In this document: positions 13,790-26,392 of the stretch, piece by piece
Layout: each line of letters begins with the position of its first letter
Numbering within the stretch: the stretch's first letter is position 1
The notes under the pieces: model-generated
What the model was told of the DNA's origin: nothing
The model's database searches: none
What the model saw: only the letters and a program-made list of their open reading frames with translations
Made by a program: the position numbers and the translations under genes
Assembly (NCBI GenBank): GCA_963930655.1
Contig: OZ005600.1
Coordinates: 8,621,501 to 8,685,500, forward strand
Origin: Myrica gale
Taxonomy: Eukaryota; Streptophyta; Magnoliopsida; Fagales; Myricaceae
Length of the DNA stretch: 64,000 nt
Direction: 5' to 3'

Positions 13790-16707
13790 ATGAAGGTGGG
13801 GCTGATATCGCTACTGCAAGTTCTGGTGTTGGTGATGGGTTTATGCGTCCGATCATCGTCGTTGGCTTCTTTTGGTGATCAGCAGCGGAACAGGAGGAAG
13901 TCTGTGCTGCCGACGGAATCGTCTTCGTCACTGGTGCTCAACGGAGTTGGGTCCTCCATAACTCCATTGCGCTCCCCGTTCACGGGAATGTGTACCCTAT
14001 TGGGTGCGTCCTTACACTATTTCTTGGCCACTTGCGTTAATTTATTCAACGTATTGTGTGCCGGAACTCCTAACCGTCAGACTCGATCTGTTGAATGTAA
14101 AGCTTGTGCAAATTCCGTTTTTTGCAGGTTCTACAACGTTACACTCAACATAGGCCAGCCATCCAAGCCGTACTTTCTTGATCCCGATACCGGTAGTGAC
14201 CTCACATGGCTCCAGTGTGACGCACCCTGTGTCCACTGCACTGAGGTAAATGGCCATGACAACTTTGTATGTTCTTTTCTTGTAAAGGTGGATTATAGAT
14301 AGATAACTTTTTCATCGAGCATGCATAAGCCTATCTCTGTCGTGAGCGAACTAAACTGCATGGAAGAACTTGCATGTAACACCCAAACTGCGTGCCAATT
14401 TGAATAATCGTTCAGATTTTGCCGTGGCTTTCCAAAGTTTCATATTATCCTGATTAGTGATTCCTACTTTGTTTTAAATGCTCCTATACTAGTACAAGGA
14501 AACAGCTATTAACAACGACCAATTCATTTGGGTTTCTTTGCAGGCACTTCATCCACTTTACAGGCCCAACAACAACCCGGTACCCTGTAAGGACCCCCTT
14601 TGTAAATCCTTGCACCCAACAGGTGACCACAAATGTGAAACACCAGAACAATGTGACTACGATATTCAGTATGCTGATGGTGGTTCATCCCTTGGTGTCC
14701 TTGTCAAGGACGCTTTTTCCCTCAACTTTACAAATGGAATACAACTTAAACCTCATCTTGCCCTTGGGTTGGTGAATTTCCCTGCCTTTGAATTGGAATC
14801 TATTATACGCCTTTCATATTAACTTTTATTTATTCTCCATTTACTAAGTTGTACGTTGGGAAATTAAAAGAGCTTAAGCACAGAGAATGAAAAACTGCTA
14901 GTTCTCTGTCGATATTAGTGCACTAATAGAGCTTAAGGCATAAGTCTCTGTCGATTGTTGTTGTACCATAGCATAGAACTCATCTTTTGACCTCGCTAAG
15001 ACTCTGGCAGTTCTCTTCAACTCCACGAACAAAAGGGAAAAAAGAACAGGCTCTATTCAGCTCCTGGAAAGCAGGTAGCTATTTGCTTATTGCTTTAACT
15101 AAGCACTTGCCTGGAGCTGTCACCTAGTTGAAAAAGAAAAAAGAATTCTGCAGTTAATTGAAAAAGAATTTTTAGTTCTTTGTGTTTTTCCTGGGAATAC
15201 CACACTAAGTGGATTAGGTATTTCACAATTGTCATTAAGAAACAGAGATGGAGAGTATGAAATAAAGCTAGAAGTTTGTTTTAATTCGTTTCAGGAGTAA
15301 AGCAGCAGAAAATTTGTTAAAGCCAAATGGAATCCATTTCCAGCTATGCAGGGCCGCAGGCCATGTCGTGACATGGGAACAAGGCATAGCATAATGCTCG
15401 CTTATTTTGTCTCATCCAATTAAACTCGCCTTACCCTCTATATCTTCAAGTGGACCCCTCTATGATAGATGACAATGCTTTTTGTGATTCTGACATGCAA
15501 TTTTGAATGGTATATTTGCATGGTGGCCCTTTTTTATAACCAAGTGTTTATATATTCTGAGTGAGAAGTGCTCTTATCCTGCTATCCAGGTCTATGATTT
15601 GTGATGCATGTAAACACAAACCATTACTTGAATGAGTTGCTTCTTTACATAGTTATTATGTGTTCTGTTTCTCTTGTTTGCAGCTGTGGCTATGATCAGA
15701 TTTCTGGTCCATCTCCTCATCCCTTTGATGGAGTACTTGGTCTTGGCAAGGGAAAGTCCAGTATTGGGTCACAGCTTAGTAGGCAAGGTTTGGTGCGAAA
15801 TGTCATTGGGCATTGTTTAAGTAGCCGAGGTGGAGGATATCTCTTCCTTGGAGATGACATATATGATTCTTCACGTATGCTTTGGACATCAATGTCACCT
15901 GATCATCCGTAATTAGCACTCACTATAGCTTATTTTTCTCAGGATAGTTCATGTTTTCCTCTTCTTATAAGGAACGCTTGTGATACATGTCAGTGAACAC
16001 TACTCGCCGGGGTTTGCTGAACTCATGTTCGGAGGGAAGACTACTGGAATCAAGAACTTACTGATAGTTTTAGACAGTGGGAGCTCCTACACATACCTAA
16101 ATTCTCAGGCTTACGGAGCTTTAATGCCCTTGGTGAGTGAAAAGCTGTAACATTGTTCAATTGTAGTGCTAAACTACCACCCATTCATTCTAGTAGTATG
16201 CACAAGTCTCTGGCACAATTCGTTCACCAAATTGTTGCAAAACTCGACACCGTAGTTGCTGTGATTACAGCAGAAGTTTTAGGACTACTCCTTAGCTTTT
16301 GCATTAGACATTCATAAAATCGTGATTTTTTCTTTTAAATAATTTTATTTGTTTGTAGGTGAAAAGAGAAGTAGAAAAGTCCTTGAAACAAGCATTGGAT
16401 GACAGGACTCTCCCACTCTGTTGGAGAGGTCGAAGACCATTCAAAAGCCTACAAGATGTCCGGAAGTACTTCAAGACCTTAGCTCACATATGGTGGGAAA
16501 TCTAAAATTCAGTTTGAACTCCCCCCCTGAAGCTTATTTAATAATCTCCGTGAGTACCACCTTTATTCTCCCATTCTGCTTAAAAAAGAAGAAAGTAGGG
16601 CACTTTCTATAAAGACACTAACAACATGTTGTTGCAGTCCAAGGGAAATGTTTGCTTGGGAATTCTGAATGGAACAGAAGCAGGGCAGACTGTGGACATC
16701 ATTGGAG
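13790..16707 (+). pseudogene. Nucellin/Asp1-like aspartic protease, frameshifted and missing its last exon
   Basis: A1-family pepsin-like protease, normally secreted. Exons: 13790-14003, 14128-14245, 14544-14767, 15684-15908, 15994-16132, 16359-16549 and 16639-16707. A signal peptide starts MKVGLISLLQVLVLVMGL. The first catalytic aspartate is in DPDTGSDLTWLQCDAPCVHC and the second in LDSGSSYTYL. CDYDIQYADGGSSLGVLV, CGYDQISGPSPHPFDGVLGL and LPLCWRGRRPFKSL are typical of the Asp1/nucellin group. Breaks: exon 1 changes frame before LPVHGNVYPIG, and exon 6 changes frame twice, before TYGGKSKIQFEL and again before PPEAYLIIS. The usual final exon (ISMQDRMVIYDN-type) was not found before 17.6 kb. 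Splice sites are still good, so decay looks recent. Confidence 0.85.
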
Positions 16708-17622
16708 GTAATGAAAACTTTTTACTTTAATCTCATTTCAGGTACTTGTCAATACCTGAAAACAAGTAAATTTGTTTTACAATCAAACAAACTGGTCCTT
16801 AAGATAATACTCAGCGCCCATATAATCTTTATTTCTTCCTTTTTCTTTTACTTATAAGATTATTACTATTCTAATTCATCCTGTCGGAATTTTGCTCATG
16901 GGTCTTCATCAAAGCAATCAGTTTTGCACTACATAAACTCATCCATGTCTATACGCTAGTGTCCTCAATCTTGAGTTTCATTTACATTACCAATTATTGG
17001 GTCGTTCTAAGTATGGACGGTGGAAAATCAACTTGGTCCACCTTGCAGCTCCCATTATTGTAATGTTCTTATGTTTTTTTTTTTCTAGTTTTGTTTGCAA
17101 TGTCAAACAGAGGCAGTTGACATTTAAGGCTGCCGCAGCCCAAAGCAACCTACCCCCAACCGAAAAAGAAAATGTTTCCTTCTGGTTTTTTTATCCACGT
17201 TCAACCCACCTCGATTTCTCAAATTCCAACCACCAAATAAAACTTATCATTTCCGGGAAATTGCACTATAAATTGCTTGTACTTAAGGAAAACAAAATCC
17301 AGCTACAAATCGAAAGATTTAAGAAATTCCTACATGGGTCAATACATATTAACACAAAAAAAAAACGAAGAATCTAACACATCCCGTTAGATCGCTCGCA
17401 CGTGCTGGACCAAGATTGCCTGGGCCCACCTTTGCAAGCGTCCATTGAATACGACCTATAATTGACTAAAACTATCAGGGCCATCAGGCCCACCTTGTGT
17501 GTTCCCAACTAACAGATTTCCTTTTAATCAGAAAGGCTTCCTTTTTCCTGATTTTTTTTCCTCTTTTTTATTTTTTTCTTTTCTTTTTTTTGGGAGGCAG
17601 GAGGAGGGCCTTTTGATAGCAA
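16708..17622. other. Spacer between protease pseudogene and NAC gene
   Basis: AT-rich, with T-rich runs near 17550-17600 that will form the NAC 3' flank. No coding signal was accepted. Confidence 0.4.
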
Positions 17623-19643
17623 TTATGGTAGTTTCTGCAGGTACATGAACATGTCCTGAAGAGGAGAGAGCTGGTCCATCTGGTACTGAACTTGAGGGGC
17701 AAAAGGGTCATCCGCAGGCGCAAATCCATCCATGAAATTGTTCAGCTGAAAATAATCCAACCTATCGAAGGCGCCGTCCAGATCGTTCCATTTCGCTTCG
17801 CTTTGGACCTCTTTCTCGCACGTGACCTCTGGGGACAGCACGTGATCCGAACTGCTCGAGTCGGTGTGCAGCCTCGGAAAAGATTCCGACGTGTCCATGT
17901 GGAATTGGTCGCCGGGTATCATCGGGTGTGTTTGCGACGGCGCTGGTACCATGTTCTGCCCGGACATCATGATGTTTGGTTTTCTCTCGTCGATTTCCTG
18001 GAAGCTCGCCATCTTTTGGTCCGTCGGATAAACTTTCTCCACGGTCCCCCTCTTGTTGTAAATTCGACATAGGACCCAATCATAAAGCTGCAAAAAGGAA
18101 TCAATATCGAAACAAATTAGGGTGATGTTCGTTTCGAGAAAAAATTGTAGGATTTTAGATAAGTGAATTTTTATGTTAAATAGTGTTTTATTGGTGTTTA
18201 TGTAAAGTGAAGAGATAAATGATTTGATTTAATTGTTTAATAAAAAAATATTGGAGTTATGTGAAAAAGTATAGAGAGAAAATTTATGTTGAATAAAAAA
18301 TTAAAAAGTTGTTGGAGATTGTGTAAAATGTATTAATTTTTGTGTTTGAATTCTAAATATGTTCGGTGGTAGAATTGTGAATATACTTAAAATCTTGAAA
18401 AAAAAAATGAAAACGAACATACTCTAAGTCAATTTGAAACAAATAATTAAATATTTATTAGTAATCGGTTTCATAATATTTAAACAGATAGTTCTCGGAA
18501 ATCAAAAAATATAAAAAGGAACAGAAGTCAATTATTTTTAAAAATAAAATATGGATAAGAGTTTTATCCTAAAATGAAAAGAATTTTGAACATTTTGTGA
18601 AAATGCTTTTAATTTGACCCCACAAAAAAAAATTAAATTAACAGCGGATAAGAAGAAGGGAGAAGGGGGAAGAAATAGTACCCTCAAGTTGTGGTTTTTC
18701 TTGTCAGCGGACCTATCAACATTTGCCAAGCGGTATTCGTGCATGATCCAATTGGTTTTGACTCCCTTGGGGGCTTTGCCAGCGTAGAAAACAAGTGCTT
18801 TCTTAATTCCCAGTGTCTTTGGTTTGCCGATGGGCTTGTCGGCTCCGGTGGCCTTCCAGTAACCCGTTCCAGCCGCTCGGTTCGGCCGAGAACCGTTTGG
18901 ATATTTTCTGTCCCTTGGTGAGAAGAAATACCACTCCTTTTCACCGTACAGAGCCATGTCTGTTCAAATCGAAAGGAACAAAGAAATTAAATGAAAGGAA
19001 AACCAAAATAGGAATACAAAATTAATCAATTTACAATTCAGCAATTTTCTTTTAACCCTCTTCAAGAAGAAGAAGAAGGAAAAAAGCGGGGGGGGGGGGG
19101 GGGGGGGGGGGGAGTTCTCCTTGATTGGATTAGAAAATTCAACGGAAGAAAAAGGGTACTCTGTTTTCTAGATCTCAGGGACTGAGCGGGGGGGCGGAGG
19201 GGGGGAGTTCTCCTTGATTGGATTAGAAAATTCAACAGAAGAAAAAGGGTACTCTGTTTTCTAGATCTCAGGGACTGAAGAAAGAAAACAATACCCCATC
19301 TTGTTTAAAGAAAGTGAAAACAAAATTGGCAGATTGTTGCTGACCCATGTTGTAAAAGAGGACTAGAAAATCAAAATCTACCAAAACTTTTCCGTTCTGT
19401 TCCTCGTAGAAAGAAAGAGAAAAAAAGAATGTTTTTTTAAAAAAAAAACATCAAAAACAAAAGAAACTGGAAATTAAGATTACCTGGGAGCTGCCATGGA
19501 TCGAACTTATACAGATCAATCTCCCTAATAATGGGAACTGCAAGAGGAAGCGAAGCACATTTCCTACACAGATAATGATTCACCAACTCTTCGTCGGTAG
19601 GGTGAAATCTGAACCCTGGAGGTAGCTGTAGCTCACTAGTCAT
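17623..19643 (-). CDS. NAC transcription factor, ATAF1 (NAC2) subgroup
   Basis: Plant-specific DNA-binding regulator; ATAF members respond to drought, ABA, wounding and senescence. Three minus-strand exons: 19643-19484, 18959-18682 and 18087-17623. Lengths 160, 278 and 465 sum to 301 codons with phases closing (300 residues; Arabidopsis ATAF1 is about 289). The NAC domain shows subdomain A ([20 protein letters not shown]), B ([13 protein letters not shown]), C ([35 protein letters not shown]), D ([24 protein letters not shown]) and E ([18 protein letters not shown]). The variable C-terminal activation region keeps ATAF motifs ([27 protein letters not shown]). The intron positions are those usual for NAC genes. 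Intron 1 has a poly-G run and a tandem duplication; intron 2 has a short inverted-repeat element. The gene appears intact. Confidence 0.95.
18125..18420. mobile_element. MITE-like inverted-repeat element in NAC intron 2
   Basis: The left end ATGTTCGTTTC is mirrored by GAAAACGAACAT at the right end, with T/A-rich arms continuing inward. Size and AT content fit a hAT-type MITE. No clear target duplication was assigned. Confidence 0.6.
19088..19279. repeat. Poly-G run and 93-bp tandem duplication in NAC intron 1
   Basis: About 25 G at 19088-19112 precede a unit starting AGTTCTCCTTGATTGG at 19113. The unit recurs at 19206 after another G-rich stretch. The two copies differ by very few bases (ACGGAAG versus ACAGAAG), so the duplication is young. 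The G-tracts could form G-quadruplexes in one strand. Confidence 0.92.
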
Positions 19644-19809
19644 TGAACTTTCCTCTTCAACCGTTTCTCTTTCTTCTTTTTCTTGGAGGCTATGGAATTG
19701 ATATCTCCAAGCTTCTCTGTCTCTCTCTCTCGTTCCTCTGCTTTCTTAGATGTCGTACTTTTTTTCTTCGCCAGATAACCTGAAGACGAAGAGTATTCGA
19801 TGCAGGATG

Positions 19810-19820
19810 AGGCTTTATAT
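19810..19820 (-). promoter_or_regulatory. Putative TATA box of NAC gene
   Basis: On the minus strand GGGTATATAAAGCC lies about 170 bp upstream of the NAC start codon. This is a good TATA consensus at a plausible distance for a leader of roughly 140 bases. Confidence 0.6.
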
Positions 19821-19855
19821 ACCCACGGGAAATCTAACGTATAACAAATAAGCAA

Positions 19856-22800
19856 CGTGGGGGCGTGCGGGTCGTATCTGGTCTGTCTAATCGAGAAATG
19901 CCACGTATGAGTGTTAGGCTTCTGTGCGATTCTGTCATTGCTTCCGTCACCAATATTGTCCGTATTATAAATTTCGACTCTAGCTAGTCGTTGACTGCTA
20001 CTGCTCTGACCACGGTCCCTCGGTCATCACTGGACCCTTCTCGGCTTCTCTCTAAGGTTGAATCTTCTGCCCGTGATGTTACCCAATAATTTTTCGCCAT
20101 GTCACTCATTGGGGGGTTTATTTCGTACTTTCGCCTAACGAAGGACCCACCTTTTAAGGAATTCTCCCTTGTGAGAGTGGTCAAGGCAGTTTTTCCCGAA
20201 AGACGCCGCAGTAGAGGATCTTGATTTATTCAACGGCGGTGTTGAAATGCACGTCAGCTTCCTTGGCGCCCACGTTGGCAGATGAGCGTCATCTGCCCGC
20301 TGGATTTCGTCGCTGAATTTTCAAGGTCCATTTAAAAAAAAACATAATTTAATTTGATGTTTTTGTGTAATACTCGGAACTGGTAAGCAATTTAAAATTT
20401 CAACCTCTTAATCTTCAATAATTAAGGCGTGGCCTAATTCAATGCTCCATAGAATTAAAATTTAGTCATATTTAGTGGGCCATGTTTACTATGTGAGTGT
20501 TTGTTTCTCAATATTTTAATCACTCAAAATTTCAAAATAATAATAAAATAATCTCTCTCTCCTCGTTAAATTATAAAATAATATTATAATATTCAATTAA
20601 ATCTTCTATCTCCTCACTTTTCCATAAAATACTATGATTTTTCACAAACTTCAATACCCAAAATTTATAAAATTCCAATATTTTCACGAACAAACACCAC
20701 ATATACGAAGGCAAGTTTCTTACCTTTTCCTGTCCCCACCATGTTCCCCAAAATTCCGCCTTGCTGCTAATCTATGTTATTTTTAAATAATAAAGGCAAG
20801 TTGTTTGCCTGGTCGTCTGACTCGTGTCAGATATATGATTCCTTATAAATAAATAAATAATTATCATTTAATGATTTTTTCAAGTACCAACAAATTGTGT
20901 TCCGAGACAAATTCGGTTTTCCTAAAATTCTAACCCCCTAGTAAATTTTGGAACAATCTTGTTGGCTATTACAGCGACACGTCTCTGCGGCACGCGCGTT
21001 GGGTATACACTAATGACTAATCCCTTTTAGCTTAAGTTATTATTGTGGTTAACTTCTCTTGGGGGAAAAAAAGAACAAAACAAGACAATTTATTGAACAT
21101 AAACAAAAAGGGACAACCAATCATTCTCTTCCAGTTGTTACAACAACACGCGTCCTTATATCTCATAGGCATCCACCTCGACTTCTTTATTACCACGATA
21201 ATTGTACCTAAAGTTAATTACTAAAAATAAAACAAAACTATTCTTTATTGTTTTCCTCTTGTCCCTTATATTCTATTCCTTAAGCGGCTTATATAATAAG
21301 CTCATCTTGATTGCCCCTTCTAGGAAATAAAATAAAATAAAATAAAATAAAATAAAATAATTAATGAAAGCAGAAAACGACCACAAGTTAATTGGACTAG
21401 GAGAGGGAAGAACATTCCGCTATCAGAGGATAAAAACCAAACAGGTGGAAGTGGAGAACTCCTCCGATGTTCTTTAGGAAGTGTGTTGGTGCAGTGACGT
21501 GATGCATGACAAAGTATTTTGTCTATTGAGGTTGCATGTGACGTGCTGCATGACATATTTGGACGTAGATAAGGATGTGGAAGCTACTTGGACATTGCCG
21601 ACCCGACCTGTCTAGCTACTTGCACAGCCTTTGTTGATATTGATTTATCTGGACCGCAAAGAAAATCCCTTTTTTTTCAGATCAGGGACCCATCTTGCAG
21701 GGAGGATCTTTTTCTCTGAGCTCTTGACCTTTAGCTTAACTAGAAAGTAAACCACTTCTTCAACTCGGTATGCTTCAGTACACAGCTTTGGGGCCAGGCC
21801 AACTCGGAGAGCCACCGACTTTTATCTACTGTCATTATTAATTTAAAATCCCAATTGGGGGCACCCGGCTATTTTTTACGGATTAGACAAACATTGGGGA
21901 GGTTCCATCTTTATCAGACTTGGGAGTTGGGACCCAAAAGGAATTTTCTTTTGTTCTCCCCAGTCCTGACCTTCAAACATCAGATGAGTAATATTCCATG
22001 ATTCGCCGCCGTTTTTTTTTGTTGAACTTTTCCAGAGAGGGTTTTGTTTGTATTCATAATGAAGTCATGAATGAATGTTGCTTAGCGTCATATGAGCAAC
22101 AACCACTGGAGACAGTAAAGGTCCGTCTAAGTGAAATGCACATGTGGACATTTACAAAAAAAAAATGCACATGTGGTCACTCCCGTGATCCGGTCTCCCA
22201 CCCCACCAGCTTTTAAGCCTCTTTCTGTGAAGGTTCTTGGGAGCCGTCAACATTGACCGTGCCTTCGGTCCCAAGGGATCTGGTCCGATTTAAAGTAACT
22301 CGTGACCGTTAATGGACGGCAACTGCGGCTGGGCCGTTGGGTCCAGGTCCTCTGGAGCGAAATACAGTCGAAGGGCGAAAAGAGAAATCCAGTGAAAGTT
22401 GGTTGGGCTATATGAGAACCAAGCCCGTCGACAATTTCAGTAAAGGTCCTTCCGTTATTTTTCTGTATGATCTTTTAATGGCAGTTTAGCCACTTCAACT
22501 CTTTTCTACGGGTCATCCTCATTTTCCACCTCATCAACCATTTGAGATTTTTCTCTCAAACCGACAAAAGTCGAGCAGTAAAAATTGGATCGCACCGTTT
22601 CAATTTTCAATCGATTTGGCAAATCCAACTTTTTGTCATTTAGTGAAAAGTAATCTTATTTGTCATTCAGTGAAACACAAACAATCGGGGTAACTTCGTA
22701 GATTTTGAACCGCACCATTTTGAAGCATAAACAAAGAATCAAAAACTGCATCGTTCTAACATTTGGTTTCCCAAATCAGGTTTGATCCCTGCACTGAAGG

Positions 22801-23700
22801 ATCGATTTTCTTTATCTGTTCTAAACTTGCATCGCATCCCAAGTCTTGGTTTCCTACGAAACTAATTCCGCTTTCAGAGTTCTATCTTTTGAAAGACTTG
22901 AAATTCTCAGGTGATGCCTTCATTTCCATGGGTTTCCTTCTGCAACTCTTCCAATTCTGCTCTCTCCTTTCGCTCTTTGCATTTATCGGTGTACAATTAG
23001 GTCGTTCTCTCTCTCTCGCTCTCTCTTATAGAGACCCACCCCTCGGAGGTTTTCTTCTTTCACCGGATGACCTTCGTAAGAAAATCCAGTTCGTGCGACT
23101 ACTTGCCCTTAAGTTTGGAGCTTGGTTCTCTATTTGCTGTTTTGTCATCTTTTTTTCATGGGTTTTGGTCTTCCCTTGAATTTTCTGCAATGAAAAGGAA
23201 AAGCCTTCTGGCTGAAATTGTTATCATTTTCCTTAAGTTTTTTTCTTTGAGCTTTCTTTTGACGCGCGCGGCCTCTGAATTGTGGATACAATTTTTGCCC
23301 CGATGAACCTCCGGTTGGTTTCTGAGTAGCAATGTTTAGCTGCTGAGAAAAGATAAGAAGTTTTAGCAGGACTAGAAGTTGGAGTGTTGAACATCTCATG
23401 ACTTGTTTGAGGACATGAGGAAACAACACATTGTAGTTTTCACGAAGTACCTAAAGTTTGAATTTCCAGACGACCAACACTTAGAAGGAAATTACTTTAT
23501 ATATGTTGGATGACTTGAGGCAAAACATTATAGTTAGAAGGCTTGATTCAATTCACCACATGCATACACGTGACTTAAACTAGTTATAATTGGGCTAGAG
23601 GTTGATTTAAGTATATCAACTTTACCGGACTTTTCTCCCTATTAAAAAAAAGAAAAGAAAACACTCACTGTTATATATGTTGGATTATATTTATATTCAG
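19856..23700. other. Large intergenic region, NAC promoter side
   Basis: No gene was supported. It holds an (AAAAT)n microsatellite around 21325-21360, an inverted-repeat element at 20497-20698, and near-duplicate short motifs (GTGACGTGATGCATGACA and GTGACGTGCTGCATGACA, about 21494 and 21538). An open frame with a hydrophobic start at 22928 resembles a signal peptide but has no recognised continuation. Confidence 0.4.
20497..20698. mobile_element. MITE-like inverted-repeat element
   Basis: GTGTTTGTTT at the left is mirrored by AACAAACAC at the right. The interior is AT-rich with matching half-arms (CAATATTTTAAT; CCAATATTTTC). It belongs with the other TGTTTG-ended elements in the window. Confidence 0.6.
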
Positions 23701-24226
23701 GAGCTGCACATGGAATCCATAACGGGAAGGGAATCACGATGGACATCCCGATTATGTTGCATGACGGGATGAACAATATTTCTATTGCCAGCGTCATGGT
23801 TGGGCTACCGGTAATTAATTAATATAATTTCTGAAAACTCTTTTCCTTCTTCTGCAGTAATTCATTTTCCTTATCATGAATTATTTCAATTTTCACCTCT
23901 TTTACATGTTTCCTGATGGGGGGAAGAAAACACTTTGGACGTGTTTGGTGTGAAGGATTCAGGAGCTTTTTCTGGAAAGAAGATATACAAGGCTTAACGA
24001 GAGTCGAAACTCTCTGCCTGGGAGGAGACTTCTATAATTTTACAAACTATGCATGGGGATATCAGGTTTGCTCCTTTGTATATTATATTCATATAAATCT
24101 ATATAATTGTGAAGGAATAATGTGTTTATATTTGAACATGACTGATTGCATGTTCTTAATTTGGATGAAGTCGTGTGGAGGCAGAATGGATTAATCTCAA
24201 TCAATCACACACTTATTTGGTACAAT

Positions 24227-24420
24227 GAGATGTTTGAGGGTGAAAATTTTGGGTATTGGGGTTTGAGAAATATTATAAAGTAAATATATGTTATGAGAGT
24301 TGGTGAAAAGTGAAAAGAAAATATTTTTAATAAATATTATAATAATAAAAAATTATGTGATTAATTTTTTATTATTAAACCTAAATTTTTGGGCCCAAAT
24401 TATTGGGGCTCAAACGAGAC
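24227..24420. mobile_element. MITE-like inverted-repeat element inside the beta-galactosidase remnant
   Basis: GATGTTTGAGGG with following TTTTGGGTATTGGGG is mirrored by CCCAAATTATTGGGGCTCAAACGAG at the other end, with some mismatches. The interior is AT-rich. Confidence 0.55.
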
Positions 24421-24450
24421 TAATATATATATATATATATATATATACAT
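24421..24450. repeat. (TA)n microsatellite
   Basis: About 13 alternating TA units directly follow the inverted-repeat element. Confidence 0.9.
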
Positions 24451-24598
24451 ATGTAAATTTACATCTGTATATAAACCAGAAATAGCCAATGGTCTCAATT
24501 CCTTAGCAAAGATAGGAGAAGTGTAGGAAAAGAATTAGGGCAACATCTAATTAATAATAATAAATAGTCGGTTGTAGCCCATTGATACTACCCTATAG

Positions 24599-24779
24599 CT
24601 CTGTTTGCCTAACAAAATTTTAACCATCTCTAATTTTATCATCATTACAAAATATTCTCTCTCCTTACTTTTTCATCAATTTCCATACAATTTTTCACTT
24701 TTTTACCAACTTTTTTTATTCTTTCTCCTCACTTTTTCATCAACCCCAATGCCTAAAATTGTACTTCTCAAACACAGCC
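24599..24779. mobile_element. MITE-like inverted-repeat element
   Basis: GCTCTGTTTG at the left pairs with CAAACACAGCC at the right. Its 181-bp size and AT-rich centre match the neighbouring elements. Confidence 0.6.
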
Positions 24780-25584
24780 TATATTAACTAGCTCTCACGT
24801 TTGGAGTTCTAGTAACATAAGTTGAACTCGCTTGCAAAACTAAAATTTGGCTTGAGACCTACTGGATAGGTTGAGACTGGCTAATGGTTAAATTGATGTT
24901 GTTGTGACGTGCTCCCTCAATGGGCAGTAGATATAATTTACACTAAACATTTTACAATATAAATACTTTAATAGTCACAGAGAAGGTAGGGAGGGACGAG
25001 GGTTGCTACCCTAGTCGGCCCCTCCTCCCTATTATTTAGAAATAATAATAATATATAAAAAATTAGGCCATTTCTCTAATAAAAGAAATAAGGTATTTTC
25101 CCTCACATTAAAGTGAACAACTTTTCTTGAAATTGGAAGACTCGTGCCTTTATATTTCAGATTAGTGAAGCCTAGCTAGGAGAAAATTTTCTATGAGTTC
25201 TTCCTCGAATAACACATAAAAATTCGTTTACATAAATATATTTCATAACTTTATAATTTTGCAGACATTTTTGATGCACCTACGGGAGATGATCCGGTCG
25301 CCTTAAACCTTAGCGGAATGGGGAAAGGTGAAGCTTGGGTGAATGGGCAAAGCATCGGTCGTTATTGGGTTTCTTTCCGTGACTCCCAAGGCAATCCTTC
25401 ACAATCAATGTAAGTAGGCATTACATTGCACTCGACCATTTTTTGTTGTTTAAAGAGTGGTATAAACTGAACAGGGGAAAATCCAAACAAATAAAAAACA
25501 ACCACACAAAAATATAGAATAGCGAAGCCAAGTTTTTTTGGATTTAATATTTAAAATTCACGTAATTCTTTAATTGTCACGTTA

Positions 25585-25762
25585 AGGTTATGTTTGTATT
25601 ATAAAATTTTTGGTATTGAATTTAGTGTTGATATTGGGTTTAGTTAAAAAGTGAAGAGAGAAATAATTTTTTATATTTTCTTAATATGAGAGAAATTATA
25701 TTATAGTATTTTATTAAAAAGTTGATGAAAATTTTTATAAAATATTTGGTGCAAATAAGGCC
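25585..25762. mobile_element. MITE-like inverted-repeat element
   Basis: GGTTATGTTTGTATTATAAA at the left is imperfectly mirrored by ATATTTGGTGCAAATAAGGCC at the right; the centre is AT-rich. Confidence 0.45.
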
Positions 25763-26392
25763 TGAAAAATACGTGGTTTATCTGCATCGCCGCTTCCAGA
25801 TCCGTGGGACCCAACTGGATTTTGTTTTAGTCTCTTGGATTCCTTATCCGACTGAGATCTGTCGGTGCCAGCCATGTTTCCGCGTTACAGTGTTCTGATG
25901 TTCTTTTTCAGCAAATCTTTGCCGATTTATTTGTTTAATGAATGAGGTTAACATGGTGTTTGTCTAAACTACAGTTAATTTTACTAAAATTTTAACCTAA
26001 CAAACACCACCTAAATCTTGACTTCACGTGATTGGCAGCCTAGGAATCTTTCTTAAAATCCGACTCCTCTAGTTTTTTCTTTTTTCTAATCTTTTGGTAA
26101 AGAAAATAATAAATTTGTTGATAAAAAAATAATCATGACTTATTTCTAAACACGGTTTAGACTCTCGATCTCTGTAAAATAATAAGTTAATTTTTTTTTC
26201 TTGAACCCATTAAGAATTTGATTTTTGCCGACAATTTTTGTAGGAATTAAACAATACTTTCAACGTACTCCAACCAGACAGACATATGTCTTCAAGCTAG
26301 CTGGTAGGAAACATAAAAAGTCATCTCAGGTCCTAACCTACCCAGACAACTTTAAGCACGCACATGCTACTTAGCGTGGGGATGCTACAACA

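Larger units (their letters stand above)
23701..25409 (+). pseudogene. Beta-galactosidase (GH35) gene remnant, three C-terminal exons
   Basis: Exon-like blocks at 23701-23810 (NGKGITMDIPIMLHDGMNNI, SVMVGLP), about 23953-24064 and 25265-25409 ([36 protein letters not shown]) match the C-terminal part of plant beta-galactosidases. The middle block preserves DSGAF, LERRY, GLTRVE and YNFTNYAWGYQ, but in different frames, so it is frameshifted. Splice sites persist. No catalytic domain exons were found upstream. The wording resembles the BGAL6/7/16 type rather than the intact BGAL10-like gene 2.3 kb downstream, so this is probably not a simple recent tandem copy of it. Confidence 0.85.

Noticed and set aside
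19984..20184. 66-codon minus-strand frame upstream of the NAC gene
   Set aside because: No known domain and no start or splice context; left as promoter-side DNA.
22763..23179. 138-codon frame with signal-peptide-like start (ATG at 22928)
   Set aside because: No downstream exon, domain or homologue recognised; T-rich sequence makes hydrophobic frames by chance.
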